From: Pseudeuparius sepicola
Taxonomy: Eukaryota; Arthropoda; Insecta; Coleoptera; Anthribidae
Direction of reading: 5' to 3'
DNA length: 64,000 nucleotides
Assembly (NCBI GenBank): GCA_963920635.1
Contig: OY987300.1
Span: 59,310,915 to 59,374,914, forward strand
The notes below the pieces were generated by a model, which saw only the letters and a list, made by a program, of their open reading frames with translations, did not search any database and was not told the origin of the DNA. Positions within the stretch are counted from its first letter, which is position 1; every line of letters begins with the position of its first letter. Position numbers and translations under genes: made by a program. This document shows positions 36,104 to 47,032 of the stretch, piece by piece.

Positions 36104-37108
36104 ATGCCTCGTTTGAGTGAATCCGTCAAGCACCGTATCATCGCCAAACTAGAAAATGGTTGGGCTATTTCCCGACTGGCCGAAGAATTTGGTGTATCTA
36201 AAAGCACCATTTTCAATATAAAGAAGAAATATGACGAAACCGGAAGCGTGGAAAACATACATAGAGGAGGAAATGTGAAAATTACGTCTGACCAACAAGA
36301 TGAGCAACTAGCTAATTTTTGCCTTGCAAATCCGTTTAAATCCGCCGTTGAAGCAGTATCTGCAACACAATTTCCAGCAAGTGTTAGAACTGCCCGAAGG
36401 AGATTAGATGCAGCCAATCTGAAATCTCGCACGGCCAGCAACAAAATTCAGCTGACCGAGGCTAATAAGGAAGTCAGGTTGCAGATATGCCGAGAGTTTC
36501 AGCGTTTACCGCCACATTATTGGGAGAAGGTAATATTTAGCGACGAAAAGATCTTTCAAAGCCATTACAATGGCAAAGTGCGAGTATATAGACCTTCGGT
36601 GAGTTCAAGATATGACGAAAGATTTGTGTCACCCAGGAAAAGGAGTGGGCATTTTTCCGTCAACATATGGGCCTGGATAAGCTACCGTGGACCTGGCATT
36701 TGTTGGAGAATCGACGACCGCTTCACAGCAGCTCGCTATTGCGAGATACTCGAAGGCGGATTGTTACCAACTGCAACGGAAATGTATCCCGATGGCTTCG
36801 TTTTCCAGCATGATAACGCTCCTGTGCATACAGCAAGAATAGTTCGCGAATGGTTCACCGAAAACAACGTAGAAAAGTTGCAATGGCCGGCGAAGAGTCC
36901 TGACTTGAATCCCATTGAGAATGTGTGGGGCAGAATGGCGCGGACAATGGAGAACTTCGTACCCGAAAATAGGGAGGCACTTTGGCAGAAGATTCAACAA
37001 ACGTGGGATGAAGTCGTAACCCATGATCTCTGCTGCCAACTCATAGATTCGATGAGCAGGAGAGTTCAGAAAGTCATCCTATCCCAAGGTGGGTATACTA
37101 AATATTAA
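36104..37108 (+). CDS. Tc1-type transposase, intact frame (DD34E)
   Basis: The ATG at 36104 opens 334 codons, the normal length for Tc1 transposases. Residues 1-55 form a helix-turn-helix (NGWAISRLAEEFGVSKSTIF) that resembles the DNA-binding start of this family, and a second basic helical region follows to about residue 115. The DDE core carries D147 (IFSDEKIFQ), D237 (HDNAPVHTA) and E272 (SPDLNPIENVWG), with 34 residues between the second D and E. The enzyme would cut at the element's termini and insert at TA. No frameshift or stop is present, so this copy may still make protein. It is the obvious candidate transposase for the surrounding element. Confidence 0.92.
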   Translation: MPRLSESVKHRIIAKLENGWAISRLAEEFGVSKSTIFNIKKKYDETGSVENIHRGGNVKITSDQQDEQLANFCLANPFKSAVEAVSATQFPASVRTARRRLDAANLKSRTASNKIQLTEANKEVRLQICREFQRLPPHYWEKVIFSDEKIFQSHYNGKVRVYRPSVSSRYDERFVSPRKRSGHFSVNIWAWISYRGPGICWRIDDRFTAARYCEILEGGLLPTATEMYPDGFVFQHDNAPVHTARIVREWFTENNVEKLQWPAKSPDLNPIENVWGRMARTMENFVPENREALWQKIQQTWDEVVTHDLCCQLIDSMSRRVQKVILSQGGYTKY

Positions 37109-37402
37109 TATACATATAATATAATAATGGAAAATGCATTTGATTTCTTGCCTTTATTTAATTATGTTATAGTCATAAAGATTTTAATGGGTTTATAGTT
37201 TTTTCGGATTCTTCCTGTGTCGGTGGTTCTAATAAAACTTCGTAATCATTATATCCAGCTTGTGGAAGTCCTCAATCACCTGAAATTATTTTATTTTATC
37301 CAGGTAATCACATTGAGGTCCAGGGAGGTGTGTAAAGCTTGACACGTGTCCCTGCTGTGTGTCTTCTGATGTTATTGATAAAGGTATGCAATTTAAATAA
37401 TA

Positions 37403-37942
37403 GAGAGTTATTGCAGAAATAAATAACGTCGCGCTCTTTTTTGACGTTATTTTGACATTTGAGCATGCGCAGTCGTAGTTTGACATAAGGTCGTCCATAA
37501 TAAGGTTATTTTCCTTTATTTTTGTTTATTGTGTATACCATAATATACGTTATTTTTACCTTATTTGTCACAATTCTTAAAATAAATTCTGATTTGTCAG
37601 AAAACGCTAGTGTTCTGTGAAAGTAGGACTTAACCTAAAATGTTCGTTGCTTGTTTGCGTTTGCACCTTGTTTGTTTTCATTAGTCTTTCACCTTGGTGT
37701 TCCGTGGTTATTTGGCTGTTTTCCCAGTTTTTTCCGGAGCAAAATTATAAAAGCACATAATATTCTAGTGAAAGTGTAGAAATACAAAACAATAAAGTAA
37801 ACGTAAACAAGCCCTTAATTTGGATACATAAATTACGACTTGCAATAACTATTGTCAGAATCATAAATAACGTATGAGAGTATTCAAATAAGGTCGTCTT
37901 AAATACTGCTTAATGCCAAAAACAGTTTCTGCAATAACTCTC
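37403..37942. mobile_element. MITE with GAGAGTTATTGCAGAAA termini
   Basis: GAGAGTTATTGCAGAAA at the left is exactly mirrored at the right and TA flanks both ends (37401-37402, 37943-37944). The 540-bp interior has no frame of note. It lies downstream of the Tc1-type transposase inside the larger element. Confidence 0.8.
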
Positions 37943-38354
37943 TATTAAGTTACAAGGGTAATTTTATGTCTGTGACCCCCTAATCTCATTTATCTGTTGA
38001 AGGGCATTTTATGAGAAACAATGGAGCATTGCAGCACCACGAAAACCAATTTATTAAAACTTCTGACCAATTTCTTCAAAAATAAGAAAAAATAAATAAA
38101 AGGGACACCCCTTTTATTTTATAATCATTTATGTTTAGGACTACGAGACCTAACAACTAAATGTTGGAACAAATACTTATTTTGCAAAGAAAAGAATAAT
38201 TTATGAAAATCCTTTTAATTAACTTTTTTAATTCTAGGGTTATTAGCTAAATATATTTTTAGTGTTACTACATATTTTTTTATTATAACATAAAATACAT
38301 TTTTGTTGCAACGCAAAATATTTATTAACTTAATGTCTAAAACCGCTGACAACT

Positions 38355-38590
38355 ATACTTAGTGTATTTGGAAATGAAAGGAGGCCATAAATATTGATTG
38401 AGAAGGAAAATTCGACCATTTCAGTGGCGTGCTCTTTTGCTAAAAATCTGATGAGGATAAATACGCAAATTAATATTCGGGCGAGTTATGTAGTATTTTA
38501 TGACGGACTCTCGAGCCTCTGATAAAGAATTTCCATTTATATTTATAATAAGCCATAAACCTTCCTTTCATTTCCAAATACACTATGTAT
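38355..38590. mobile_element. MITE with GTGTATTTGGAAATGAAAGG arms
   Basis: ATACTTAGTGTATTTGGAAA at the left pairs with TTTCCAAATACACTATGTAT at the right; the arms extend about 40 bp with a few mismatches and indels. Confidence 0.7.
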
Positions 38591-38884
38591 ATACAGTATG
38601 TCCACAGAAGAGGTGTTGAATAGGAACACTTTCTTATCTTTAATTTTACCGCAAAAAGTTACTCTTGATAAAAACTTTGCTAACATTTCTTATGTGGAAA
38701 TAAGTTGCTAGGAAAAGTTGTTCAAAAGTAAAGGATACTCCATACTACCAATTTTAGAAACAATTGGCACACTTTGATTTATTTGAAAAACATTTTTCGC
38801 TTTGGCCCTATCACTGCATTAAATATATTTTTTTTATGTAAGTAAGCTTATATAAGCATAATAAATATGGCAATTTTAGACGGC

Positions 38885-39300
38885 TAGGTGATGTTAAAAA
38901 ATAAATCGGCATCCATAACCAACTTTTCACGCAATACAAAAAAAAACTCAAGTCGACAAAAATGTGAAAACAAAACTATCAATTTATTTAATTTTTTTTG
39001 ATCAAACAAGATCTTTAATATGAGAAAATTTGTCTTTAATTTGAATAACTGTTGATGTTTTTAATTGCTATTTCGACTTCACACTTTAAACAAATTAGCG
39101 GGAAAACTAGTACAAATTGTATGAAAATTTTCTTTTGTCAATGTTCTTGCGTGATCTAATTGCCGCTAATCTCCAATTAAAATTTTCCCTCGACTTTCAA
39201 AATAAATTGATTGTTTTCAGATTCTTGTTGATTTAAGTTTTTTTTGGTATTGCGCGAAAAGTTGGCCATGGATACCGACTTCTTTTTTTAACATTAACCA
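38885..39300. repeat. Foldback repeat with AAAGTTGG/CCAACTTTT arms
   Basis: The left arm (GTTAAAAAATAAATCGGCAT, CCATAACCAACTTTTCACGC) pairs with the right arm at 39225-39300. A further partial copy of the right arm lies at 39567-39650 (TATTGCGCGACAAGTTGACC), so a piece of the repeat is duplicated in direct orientation. Confidence 0.6.
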
Positions 39301-40740
39301 ACTATCTAAAATTTACACGTTTTTGTTTCTTAAGATTTTTCAGTAGGGAGCCAAATAACTACTTTAATAAACTAAAACAATGGCCTTTAATAACTAAAAC
39401 AATGGCCTCAACAGAGCCGAAGAGCCTGTGTAATTTTCAGAAACTATCTGAGCACCCAGTTGCATAAAGCTTCTCAGTGCCATCAATTTTCAATATAAAA
39501 GTTTTCTTCGGTATCTTAAAATAAATAGGTATGTTACGGCTATTTAATAATTTTGCTCAATTGGAGGTTTTTTTATATTGCGCGACAAGTTGACCATGGA
39601 TGTTGATTACTTTTTCAGGGCCACTTAGCTGTCCAAAATTGTCACCTTTTTGTTTCTCATGTTTTTTTTTGTAGGGCGCAAAATAAGCGAGGAAATCGCG
39701 GTGGTAGTTTAAAAAATCATACTGTATACTTGTGAACTGTTTTAATAAATAGTTTAATACTGATTCCTTAATTTTTTTTTAACCCTTTCGGTGACATCGG
39801 CTTAGTCGCTTGCAAAGAATTCTCGGAACAAGACACCCGTTCGAACCATCCGATGCCGAAGGCGCGCGCTGTTGCCGTCTCCGCGCGCCCTGTAACGATA
39901 GCCACGAGAAACCTCTTCAGGTCGTTCGATACCAACTGTCCGCGACTGTACATAGGTATTTAGATTTTACATTTACAGACTTCCTTATAACAAGTATTAT
40001 TAAATTATTATTATTGTAACAATTATTAAGCCACAATTAGAGTTGGCTCACCAATATATTATTTCCTTTGTTTTGAACCAGTGATTGTTTCTATTTCAAA
40101 CGTTCTTTAGATTTATTTTTTAACCGACTTTTTAACCTTCAAAAAAGAAGGAGGTTATCAATTCGGTTGTATGTTTTTATGTTTGTTACCTCAGAACTCC
40201 GTCATTTATAAACCGATTTGGACAATTCTTTTTTTATTTGAAAGGGTAGGTATACCTACAGAATGGTCCCATTTAAATTTGAAGAAAAAATTCCACCCTT
40301 AAGGGTGGAGAACTAGGGGATGAAATTTCATATTGAACCGATTTCGATGATTATTTTTTATTAGAAAGGGAGTACCTTAGAGGTGGCCCCATTTAAATTT
40401 GAAGAAAAAAATTCCACCCCTAAGGGTGGAAAAATAGGGGATAAAATTTCATATTGAACCGATTTCGATGATTCTCTTTTTATTAGAAAGGGATTACTGT
40501 AGGAGTGGCCCCATTTAAATTTGAAGAAAAAATTCCACCCTCAAGGGTGGACAAAATAAATAGGGGATGGAATTTCATATTGAACCAATTTCGATGATTC
40601 TTTTTTTATTAGAAAGGGTGTACCTTAGAGGTGGTCCCATTTAAATTAAAAGAAAAAATTCCACCCCTAAGGGTAGATAAATAGGGGATGAAAGTTCATA
40701 TTGGACCGATTTGGATGATTCTTATTTTATTAGAAAGGGA

Positions 40741-41408
40741 GTAATAATAATAATAATAATATTTATTTAATCCACATTGTTTGCATTATTTTTAATAGTA
40801 TTTCATGTATTTTAAATAAATATATAGTAATGTTGAAGAACCTTAATCTACACGTATACATATATACTAGTTTTAGGTGAATCAGGAGAGGCAATAAGTT
40901 TATAGCAAATAACTTGTCCGTCTCTCTAGAACCACATTACTTTTTATTCATCGTAGGTACTTATCCATAATAAATACCAACCATATCTTATGTCAAAAGA
41001 AAAGAATATATATATAACAAAGAGAAAATTTATGAAAAAAGAGAAAAACAGAGAAAAAAGAAAACAAACTAAAATTGTAAATAAAATAAAAAATAAAAAA
41101 ATTATCTTTTTGTGACATAATTTTCATTTTGATTTAGCCACCGAGTCAGAATACCTTTGAAATTCTTTGAATATCTCATATTCTTTATCTCCACCGGAAG
41201 GGTATTGAAAAACCTTGTTCCAACATAGCTAAATGATTGTTGTCCTTTTGTTGTTTGAGCTTTAGATGTGGCTAATTTTCAGCTTTTCTGGACCTTGTTT
41301 TATATTCATGTGTTGCATTTATGTCTATTTTTTTAACTATATGTAATAGTGAAGCTTTACAAAATAAAGCTTGTATATTTAATATTTGTGTATGCTGATA
41401 TTACCTTA
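40741..41408 (-). mobile_element. 5'-truncated CR1/Daphne-like LINE
   Basis: On the - strand it contains the last part of the ORF2 coding region (see next entry), a 3' UTR, and a TTA-type microsatellite tail (40742-40760). It interrupts the 120-bp tandem repeat cleanly. The orientation of the tail fits normal LINE insertion. Confidence 0.65.
41102..41290 (-). pseudogene. LINE reverse transcriptase C-terminus
   Basis: The - strand frame contains SFSYVGTRFFNTLPVEIKNM and FKGILTRWLNQ before a stop at 41102-41104. This matches the common C-terminal pattern of CR1/jockey-type ORF2 proteins (SF-x-Y-x-G-x-x-x-x-N-x-LP-x-x-I...FK-x-x-L). Nothing upstream of about 41290 belongs to the LINE coding region, so it is 5' truncated. 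Confidence 0.65.
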
Positions 41409-41534
41409 AAGGTTTAAATTTGAAGAAAAAAATTAAATCCTAAGGGTGGACAAATAGGGGATGGAATTTAATATTGGACCGATTTCGATAATTCTTAATA
41501 ATTCACTAAAAAATAAGAAATAAAAAAATGTTAA

Positions 41535-42175
41535 CAAAAAAATTAAAACCGACTTCAAAAATTTGCCAGTATGCAAACTCCACTAAAAATTTTAAAAAAA
41601 TTAACAAAAAATAACACCGATTTCACAAATTTGCTCGTATGCACATTTCAACTAAAATTTTAGAAATATTTTTCTTTTTCTACATTGAGTTATCTTTGGA
41701 GTCTGTGACTGTGACAGTAAGTTATGATGTACGCCGCGGCCACAAAAAACTTTCAGGCTGGTCCTTGAATCTCTCTCCGAAGCGCGAAATCCGGCAACGT
41801 GGCGGCCCGCCCGCTCCGCCCGTCCCGCTCGCCGCCGTGGCTCGGCACACCGCGGCGTCACAAGACGGGCAGCCGCGGCGTTGCCGAGTTGTGCGCTCAT
41901 TTGCACGGATTCCACCAGCCTGAAAGTTTTTTGTGGCCGCGGCTGTACATATGTAGGATATGATGTATTCATATCTAAATAGATTTAAATTCTTTGCCTT
42001 GACTGTCACCAAATCCAAAGATAACTGAATGTAGAAAGAGAAACATATTTCTAAAATTTTAGTTGAAATGTGCATTCGGGCAAATTTGTGAAGTCGGTGT
42101 TATTTTTTTTTAATTTTTAGTGGAGTTTGCATACGAGCAAATTTTTGAAGTCGGTTTTAATTTGTTTGTTAATTT
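41535..42175. repeat. Foldback repeat family C, copy 2, with a nested GC-rich MITE
   Basis: Outer arms ACCGACTTCAAAAATTTGCC and GGCAAATTT-type complements, and inner blocks, match the copy at 25305-25745. The centre is split by the GC-rich element at 41733-41943. Confidence 0.8.
41733..41943. mobile_element. GC-rich MITE with perfect 29-bp inverted termini and 5-bp target duplication
   Basis: The ends begin GCCGCGGCCACAAAAAACTT and are perfectly mirrored over 29 bp. TGTAC lies outside both ends (41728-41732, 41944-41948). The related sequences at 25305 and 42418 show the site without the insertion, with one copy of the target. The 211-bp body is very GC-rich in an AT-rich setting. The superfamily is unknown; 5-bp duplications are known from Transib but the end sequence is not typical. 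Confidence 0.88.
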
Positions 42176-42417
42176 TTTTTAATGCGTTATGGGAAGATAA
42201 TCTAACACAATTCCAGGAAGCAACTATTAATAATAATTCACAAGAAAATTAATATTTCATTAAGATTTTTCTTGTACCTACTTATTGGGGATTCAAGATA
42301 ATCGATACACCGTCTGGTGTGCAAAAGTCAATAAAAATTTTGCCGGGATCTACTACTTTAAAGTGGGGTACATATCATCTTGCCCCCCTCTGACCCATTG
42401 GCTGGCGACGCCCTTGT

Positions 42418-42733
42418 CTGTGACAGTAAGTTATGATGTACATAATATGTAGAATATGATGTATTCATATCTAAATAGATTTAAATTCTTTGCCTTGGCT
42501 GTCACCAAATCCAAAGATAACTCAATGTAGAAAGCGAAAAATATTTCTAAAATTTTAGTTGAAATGTGTGCATTCGGGCAAATTTGTGAAGTCGATGTTA
42601 TTTTTTGTACTTTTTTTTAATTTTTATTGGAGTTTGCATACGGGCAAATTTTTGAAGTCGGTTTTAATTTGTTTGTTAATTTTTTTAATGCGTTATAGGA
42701 AGATAATCTAACACAATTCCAGGAATCAATAAT
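42418..42733. repeat. Local duplication of the family C right half
   Basis: From CTGTGACAGTAAGTTATGAT to the sequence after the repeat (GAAGATAATCTAACACAATT), this stretch copies 41710-42235 without the GC-rich MITE, including flanking DNA outside the foldback repeat. It is therefore a segmental duplication and not a new insertion. Confidence 0.8.
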
Positions 42734-43371
42734 AATAGTTATCACCCTCACAATACTCAAAACTAGGAGTTCCCCAGAAGCAACTGAATGCTTTTCCCCA
42801 GAAGCAACTGAATGCTTGGGCGGGGGAGGAGGGCAATTATTATTATTTTTATTTTCGTTGCATTTGCGGCTAGGGCCGACTTTTCCCAGATAGAACAATG
42901 ATAGCATTTCCTCAAGTACTACGAAAACCCCTAGAAAACCGTAGTAATTCCAGTGAATATAGGGCAATTATTAGTAAATCACACAGATAAAGCTATTAAA
43001 AAGCAATACCGTGAATCCACAATTTGTCCAGCGCTCTTGGCCATCAACGGTGTTTTTCTATAGAGAAATGTGCACGCAGACTGCCTCGACCTCGATTCGA
43101 ACCAAGGTCGATCGAAGGCAGAAAAACATACAGTCTAAATTAGCTAGAAATGCTCCGAACATCGCCACCGTAGCCCCATCAATTGCATTTTTGCTTTCTC
43201 GACAGAAGAAAACTATGTGATCATTTGTGCACCAAAATTAAAAAATTTACCCTTGATCTATAATGTACGATTGAAATGAAAGGAAACACTTTTTGTTGTG
43301 ATGAACCCAGAGTCGTACTGGGCAGGCGAGCTATCGGAGAATTTCCCGAGGGGCCCCGGCCCTGGCGGGGC
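42734..43371. other. Non-coding DNA
   Basis: It contains an 18-bp tandem duplication of CCCCAGAAGCAACTGAATGC at 42773-42814 and a G-rich run after it. No gene is supported. Confidence 0.4.
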
Positions 43372-43716
43372 ACTAGCGTATGGACTCCCTGTTTTACGCA
43401 TGCGCAAAAGACGAGACTAGTCGCAGGAATAAATGAGGTGCCGACACGGTGAGCGAGCATGCTCCACCTTTTACAGCGATGGGCGCTGCCGTATGAAAAA
43501 AGAAGGGGGCATACGTCCCTTATGGTGGCAGTCGGCGTATGCCCCCTTGCCCCCCTCTTTTTTCATACGGCAGCGCCCATTTAGCTCCTCATTTATTCCT
43601 ACGACTAGACTCTGGTCTTTAGCGCATGCGTAAAACATATGGAGTCGGGTAACACATAGGACTCGTCTTTTGCGCATGCGTAAAACAGGGAGTCGGGTAA
43701 ACTTCCATACGCTAGT
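43372..43716. mobile_element. Mutator-like MITE with 10-bp target duplication
   Basis: ACTAGCGTATGGA at the left pairs with TCCATACGCTAGT at the right, and CTGGCGGGGC flanks both ends (43362-43371, 43717-43726). Arms share CTCCCTGTTTTACGCATGCG and CAAAAGACGAG; the left arm has lost about 80 bp that the right arm keeps. The centre (43477-43580) is a second hairpin around GGGCGCTGCCGTATGAAAAA. A 9-11 bp duplication is the mark of MULE insertion. Confidence 0.8.
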
Positions 43717-45257
43717 CTGGCGGGGCCCCGAGACATTCGTAAGTATATTATATGTTTTCGCTTCACTTTACAAAATCGATACAAAATAAGTCGAGCGCGG
43801 AAGATGTGTATGGTGTCAGGATGGGGGAGCTGCGGGCCTTCATTAAGAAGGCCGGCATGCTGGAAGCCCTGTGATACCGGCCGTGGAGGCACAATGGGCC
43901 CATGGAGGCCTACGTGCGGGGCCGATGATGATGATCGTTAAATTCCATGCTTGCTTAGTATCAGGTAATGGTAATACCAAAGAATGACTGAAGAATCACT
44001 CAACGCTAGTATTTTCTTTAGTAATACCAAGCGTGTTTTATGACAAAATTGATGTGTGACATTCTGCTAATAATAGTTCACTTAGTACCTACGTGTTTAA
44101 TTTTCATTACCTTATGATGCTTTTATACATTTTGCAGAGTTGCTTCGAATAAAATGATCGACATTACGCTTAGAAGTTGTGGTTGTGGTAAGGTAATGGA
44201 TATTTTGATGCTGAATAAGATCTACTGAAACAAAACAAGAAAAAATTTCTTTCTATATCAAATCGCCACCTTGATTTTTTTAAATATAGGTCATTAATAA
44301 TAATAATAATAATACTCTTTGTTTTAAATTCAATTGATTTTTTTTCTAGCTTCATTCAATTCCTTGGAAAAAACTATATAAATCTACTTTTTGAACTATC
44401 AATGAAATTTATGCCTGTACCTATCTATTTTATTTTAGTTGTTGCCAAAGACAACCCAAACTAGTGTTCCAATTTTTGTTGACAAATAAGACCCTTATAT
44501 CATAATTTCTGTTTAATATTTAATAATCGGTAGCCAAATTAAAGAGAAATTAGGAGTTAAGGGATTTATTTAACATGAATTTGTCAACAAAAATATTTAT
44601 TTTAGTTATATTGGATCTGACGAGAAATCCGTAGTTCTGTCGGATTTAAGTCAGTGATGGCAACGCCGCTTATATTTTTTTCCGTGCTCTGCGTACTGGA
44701 ATTAACCAGAGACTTGCCATCAAACAAGTCTCTGGAATTAACGTAGCACGCGTATATCTTGTTGCATGATGAGTTTCTCACTCCACACTCGGCCAATTAG
44801 AATGTGAATGGAATGTTATAAGGGTATGCAGAGTAAATATGATGGAAACATTCGTACAAAATATTGTACAAACGTTTTTGCTATGAATATTTCGATTAAA
44901 AATATACCTAGGACGTTTACTTTTGAATATTCCATAAATATTCCTCAAGTATCTAATATGAACGAGAAAGTTCAGAAATCATTTTGCCATAAATGTTCTA
45001 TGCCTATTCATTCGGAATGTTTTTCTTCAAGATTATTCATACCTTGTACGAATGTTATGAGAATGTTTTGTGCTGTTTGGGATGTTGCCTTCTTTGAGTA
45101 ATCTTTTGGTAAGAGGAATTTTATAAAAAATTAATCAAAATGGATGAATCAAAAGATGCTGGCAACGAAAGCAGCAGCTATTGCTTATACATTACACACT
45201 TAAACACTTAAAACTGATGGTAAGAGAAAGAACTAAATTTAGAAAGTGGCTTAATAC
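43717..45257. other. Non-coding DNA, possible LINE tail
   Basis: 43790-43935 is GC-rich and ends in a GATGATGATGAT run, with a + frame ELRAFIKKAGMLEAL before a stop; this may be the 3' end of a LINE, but the evidence is thin. An open frame at 44808-45101 with CHKCSMPIHSECF is unassigned. No gene is supported. Confidence 0.3.
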
Positions 45258-45294
45258 CACAGACATATATAGCGCGAAGCTATATATGTCTGTG
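45258..45294. mobile_element. 37-bp perfect hairpin with 8-bp direct flanks
   Basis: CACAGACATATATAGC and its exact reverse complement are separated by GCGAA. TTAATACC lies directly on both sides (45251-45258 and 45295-45302, the first sharing its last C with the stem). This looks like a minimal MITE, little more than two termini joined, with an 8-bp target duplication as made by hAT-type transposases. Confidence 0.65.
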
Positions 45295-45302
45295 TTAATA
45301 CC

Positions 45303-45395
45303 TACGACTAGACTCTGGTCTTTAGCGCATGCGTAAAACTTATGGAGTCGGGTAACACATAGGGCTCGTCTTTTGCGCATGCGTAAAACAGGTGT
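45303..45395. repeat. Partial copy of the Mutator-like MITE right arm
   Basis: CGACTAGACTCTGGTCTTTA through GCGCATGCGTAAAACAGG matches 43600-43690 with few differences. It starts right after the hairpin's direct flank. Confidence 0.75.
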
Positions 45396-46570
45396 CATCG
45401 AAAATAATATATTCTCTGGAAGGACTCTTGTACTTATATGCGTGTTCTATTCATTTTGATGAACAGGATTTTTTAATGCAACACGAAATAATGGGAAAAG
45501 TGGCGCTCTACCATCTAGAAACCTAACGCAAGAAAAAGTGACGTCAAAATTGGTAAGACCACCAAAGAAATTCATTCCGGTTCAAGAGGTAGGTAACTCA
45601 TGGAGATGAGGAAAATGAAGAAATTGTAATTCTCGATACGACGAAGAGAGCCGCATTTCTGGAGCAAATAGAATTAACCGAAAAAATGCAAACAGCAGCA
45701 GACATCAGCAAGTAAACCTGTTAATTGCAGGTCACCGCCAGCAAAATTATTGAAGCTTATCAAAGAAGTGCGTAATTAGAAATCACTTCACTTGCATTTT
45801 TGAAGCAAAGATTAAAGTGCTAGAAGTTGAAGTTACCAAGTTTTCTTTTGCTTGTATTTTTTAAAGTAACAAAAAAGTTCTAAGGAATAAAACTAACCGC
45901 TTAAAAATTTAGAAATAGGTATACAGATATGTTCCTGGAAAATAGGTTATTATTATTAAAACTATTGAAAGAAATAATTATTATCATCCCAAGTAATATT
46001 GTATGAAAATGTTAGGTATGAAAAAATATTTTCATGTTTTTTATAATTATTTATTATGTACCTATTGTATAAGTTACAATGTACAATAAAAATTTAATTA
46101 GTTCTCTTTATGATGATTAAAATATGTTGTTTTGATTAAGTTGTATAATTTCTCAATCTACAACCAAAACCAACAAAAATCTTGGACCTACGTTGTACTT
46201 TGAACTAAAATAGTTTCCATTTTACACAAAACAGGAACCAAGACATTACATTATTTATGGAACCCACCCGTATAAATTATTTCAAATTTCCCGCCTCATT
46301 TATTAGGGTTAAAAATGGCCTCCAAATTATTCCCCCGGTCGGACGTCTCTCTTGCCCGGTATAGGTTGCTATAGGTATATGGCGGTGACACTTGCTGTTT
46401 AGGACAGGATCCACCTTAATAAGGAATTTCGAACAATTATACCGTTGACGCGTTGACTGACGACCTCTGTCAACGGTTATACCCCTCCCTAATCTGTGGG
46501 TTATACCGTTGTACCCTTTATATACTATTATATGCCTCCATACGATACGTTCTAAAACTGATATTAGGTT
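45396..46570. other. Non-coding DNA
   Basis: A broken + strand frame around 45530-45715 (acidic, lysine-rich, ending ISK before a stop) could be a relic of a transposon-associated protein but shows no domain. No gene is supported. Confidence 0.3.
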
Positions 46571-47003
46571 TATTGGCTTGGGTAATGTTATTATTTACAA
46601 TATTTTGATAGATAGGTATATTACTATTGGACATGCAATATCAAAATATCAAATTAAAATTCACATCAATCGATTTATATTAAATATTCAGAGTTTTCTA
46701 AGTTCGGCCCTGTATCATTCTGAAGTGCAATCCGAGAACAGACAAGGCGCAAGTGTAAAACCCTGAGGTCGCCCAAGCCAACAAGCCAAGACCCGTAAAC
46801 GAGGTCGCCCGCTCCAGTGCCTTTTTCCTTCCTCCCCCCTGCCCCCCTCTAATTCTGTAGTTGGATGTCGAGAACCTAAACTGTTAAATTTATTGGCTTG
46901 GATAATGTTGTTATTTACAATATTAGAGAGAATACAGAGTTTTCTGAGTTCGGCCCTGTATCATTCTAAAATACTGTCAGAGAACAGCCAAAGCGCAAGT
47001 TGA
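46571..47003. repeat. Pair of diverged direct repeats
   Basis: 46571-46755 and 46890-47003 share TTGGCTTGGGTAATGTTATT, TTCGGCCCTGTATCATTCT and GAGAACAG-x-CAA-x-GCGCAAG in the same order, the second copy shorter by an internal deletion. Confidence 0.65.
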
Positions 47004-47032
47004 ACCGGTGCGCCCACTCCTACATCTTACAA

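Larger units (their letters stand above)
34533..39948. mobile_element. 5.4 kb transposon with perfect 79-bp terminal inverted repeats
   Basis: The first 79 bp (starting CAGTCGCGGACAGTTGGTAT) are identical to the reverse complement of the last 79 bp, with TA flanking both ends (34531-34532 and 39949-39950). CAGT termini and TA duplication are classical Tc1 features. A Tc1-type transposase with all catalytic residues lies inside (36104-37108), along with a foldback element and several MITEs. It is unusually long for Tc1; either it grew by nested insertions or the transposase belongs to a separate insertion whose own termini I cannot see. Confidence 0.75.
40195..41500. repeat. Tandem repeat of about 120 bp, interrupted by a LINE
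   Basis: Four to five copies of a 115-125 bp unit (landmarks CCCATTTAAATTTGAAGAAA, TTCCACCCCTAAGGGTGGA, ATTGAACCGATTTCGATGAT) run from 40195 to 40740. A further unit resumes at 41410-41500 after a 670-bp LINE fragment. The unit holds the palindrome CCACCCTTAAGGGTGG. Confidence 0.85.

Noticed and set aside
43790..43935. Possible LINE 3' end with a GAT-type tail
   Set aside because: Only about 17 residues before a stop look coding and no second copy or target duplication was found; kept only as a remark.
44808..45101. 97-codon frame with a CHKCSMPIHSECF cysteine cluster
   Set aside because: It recalls the cysteine-rich tail of some transposases, but the rest has no such similarity and the composition is random-like.
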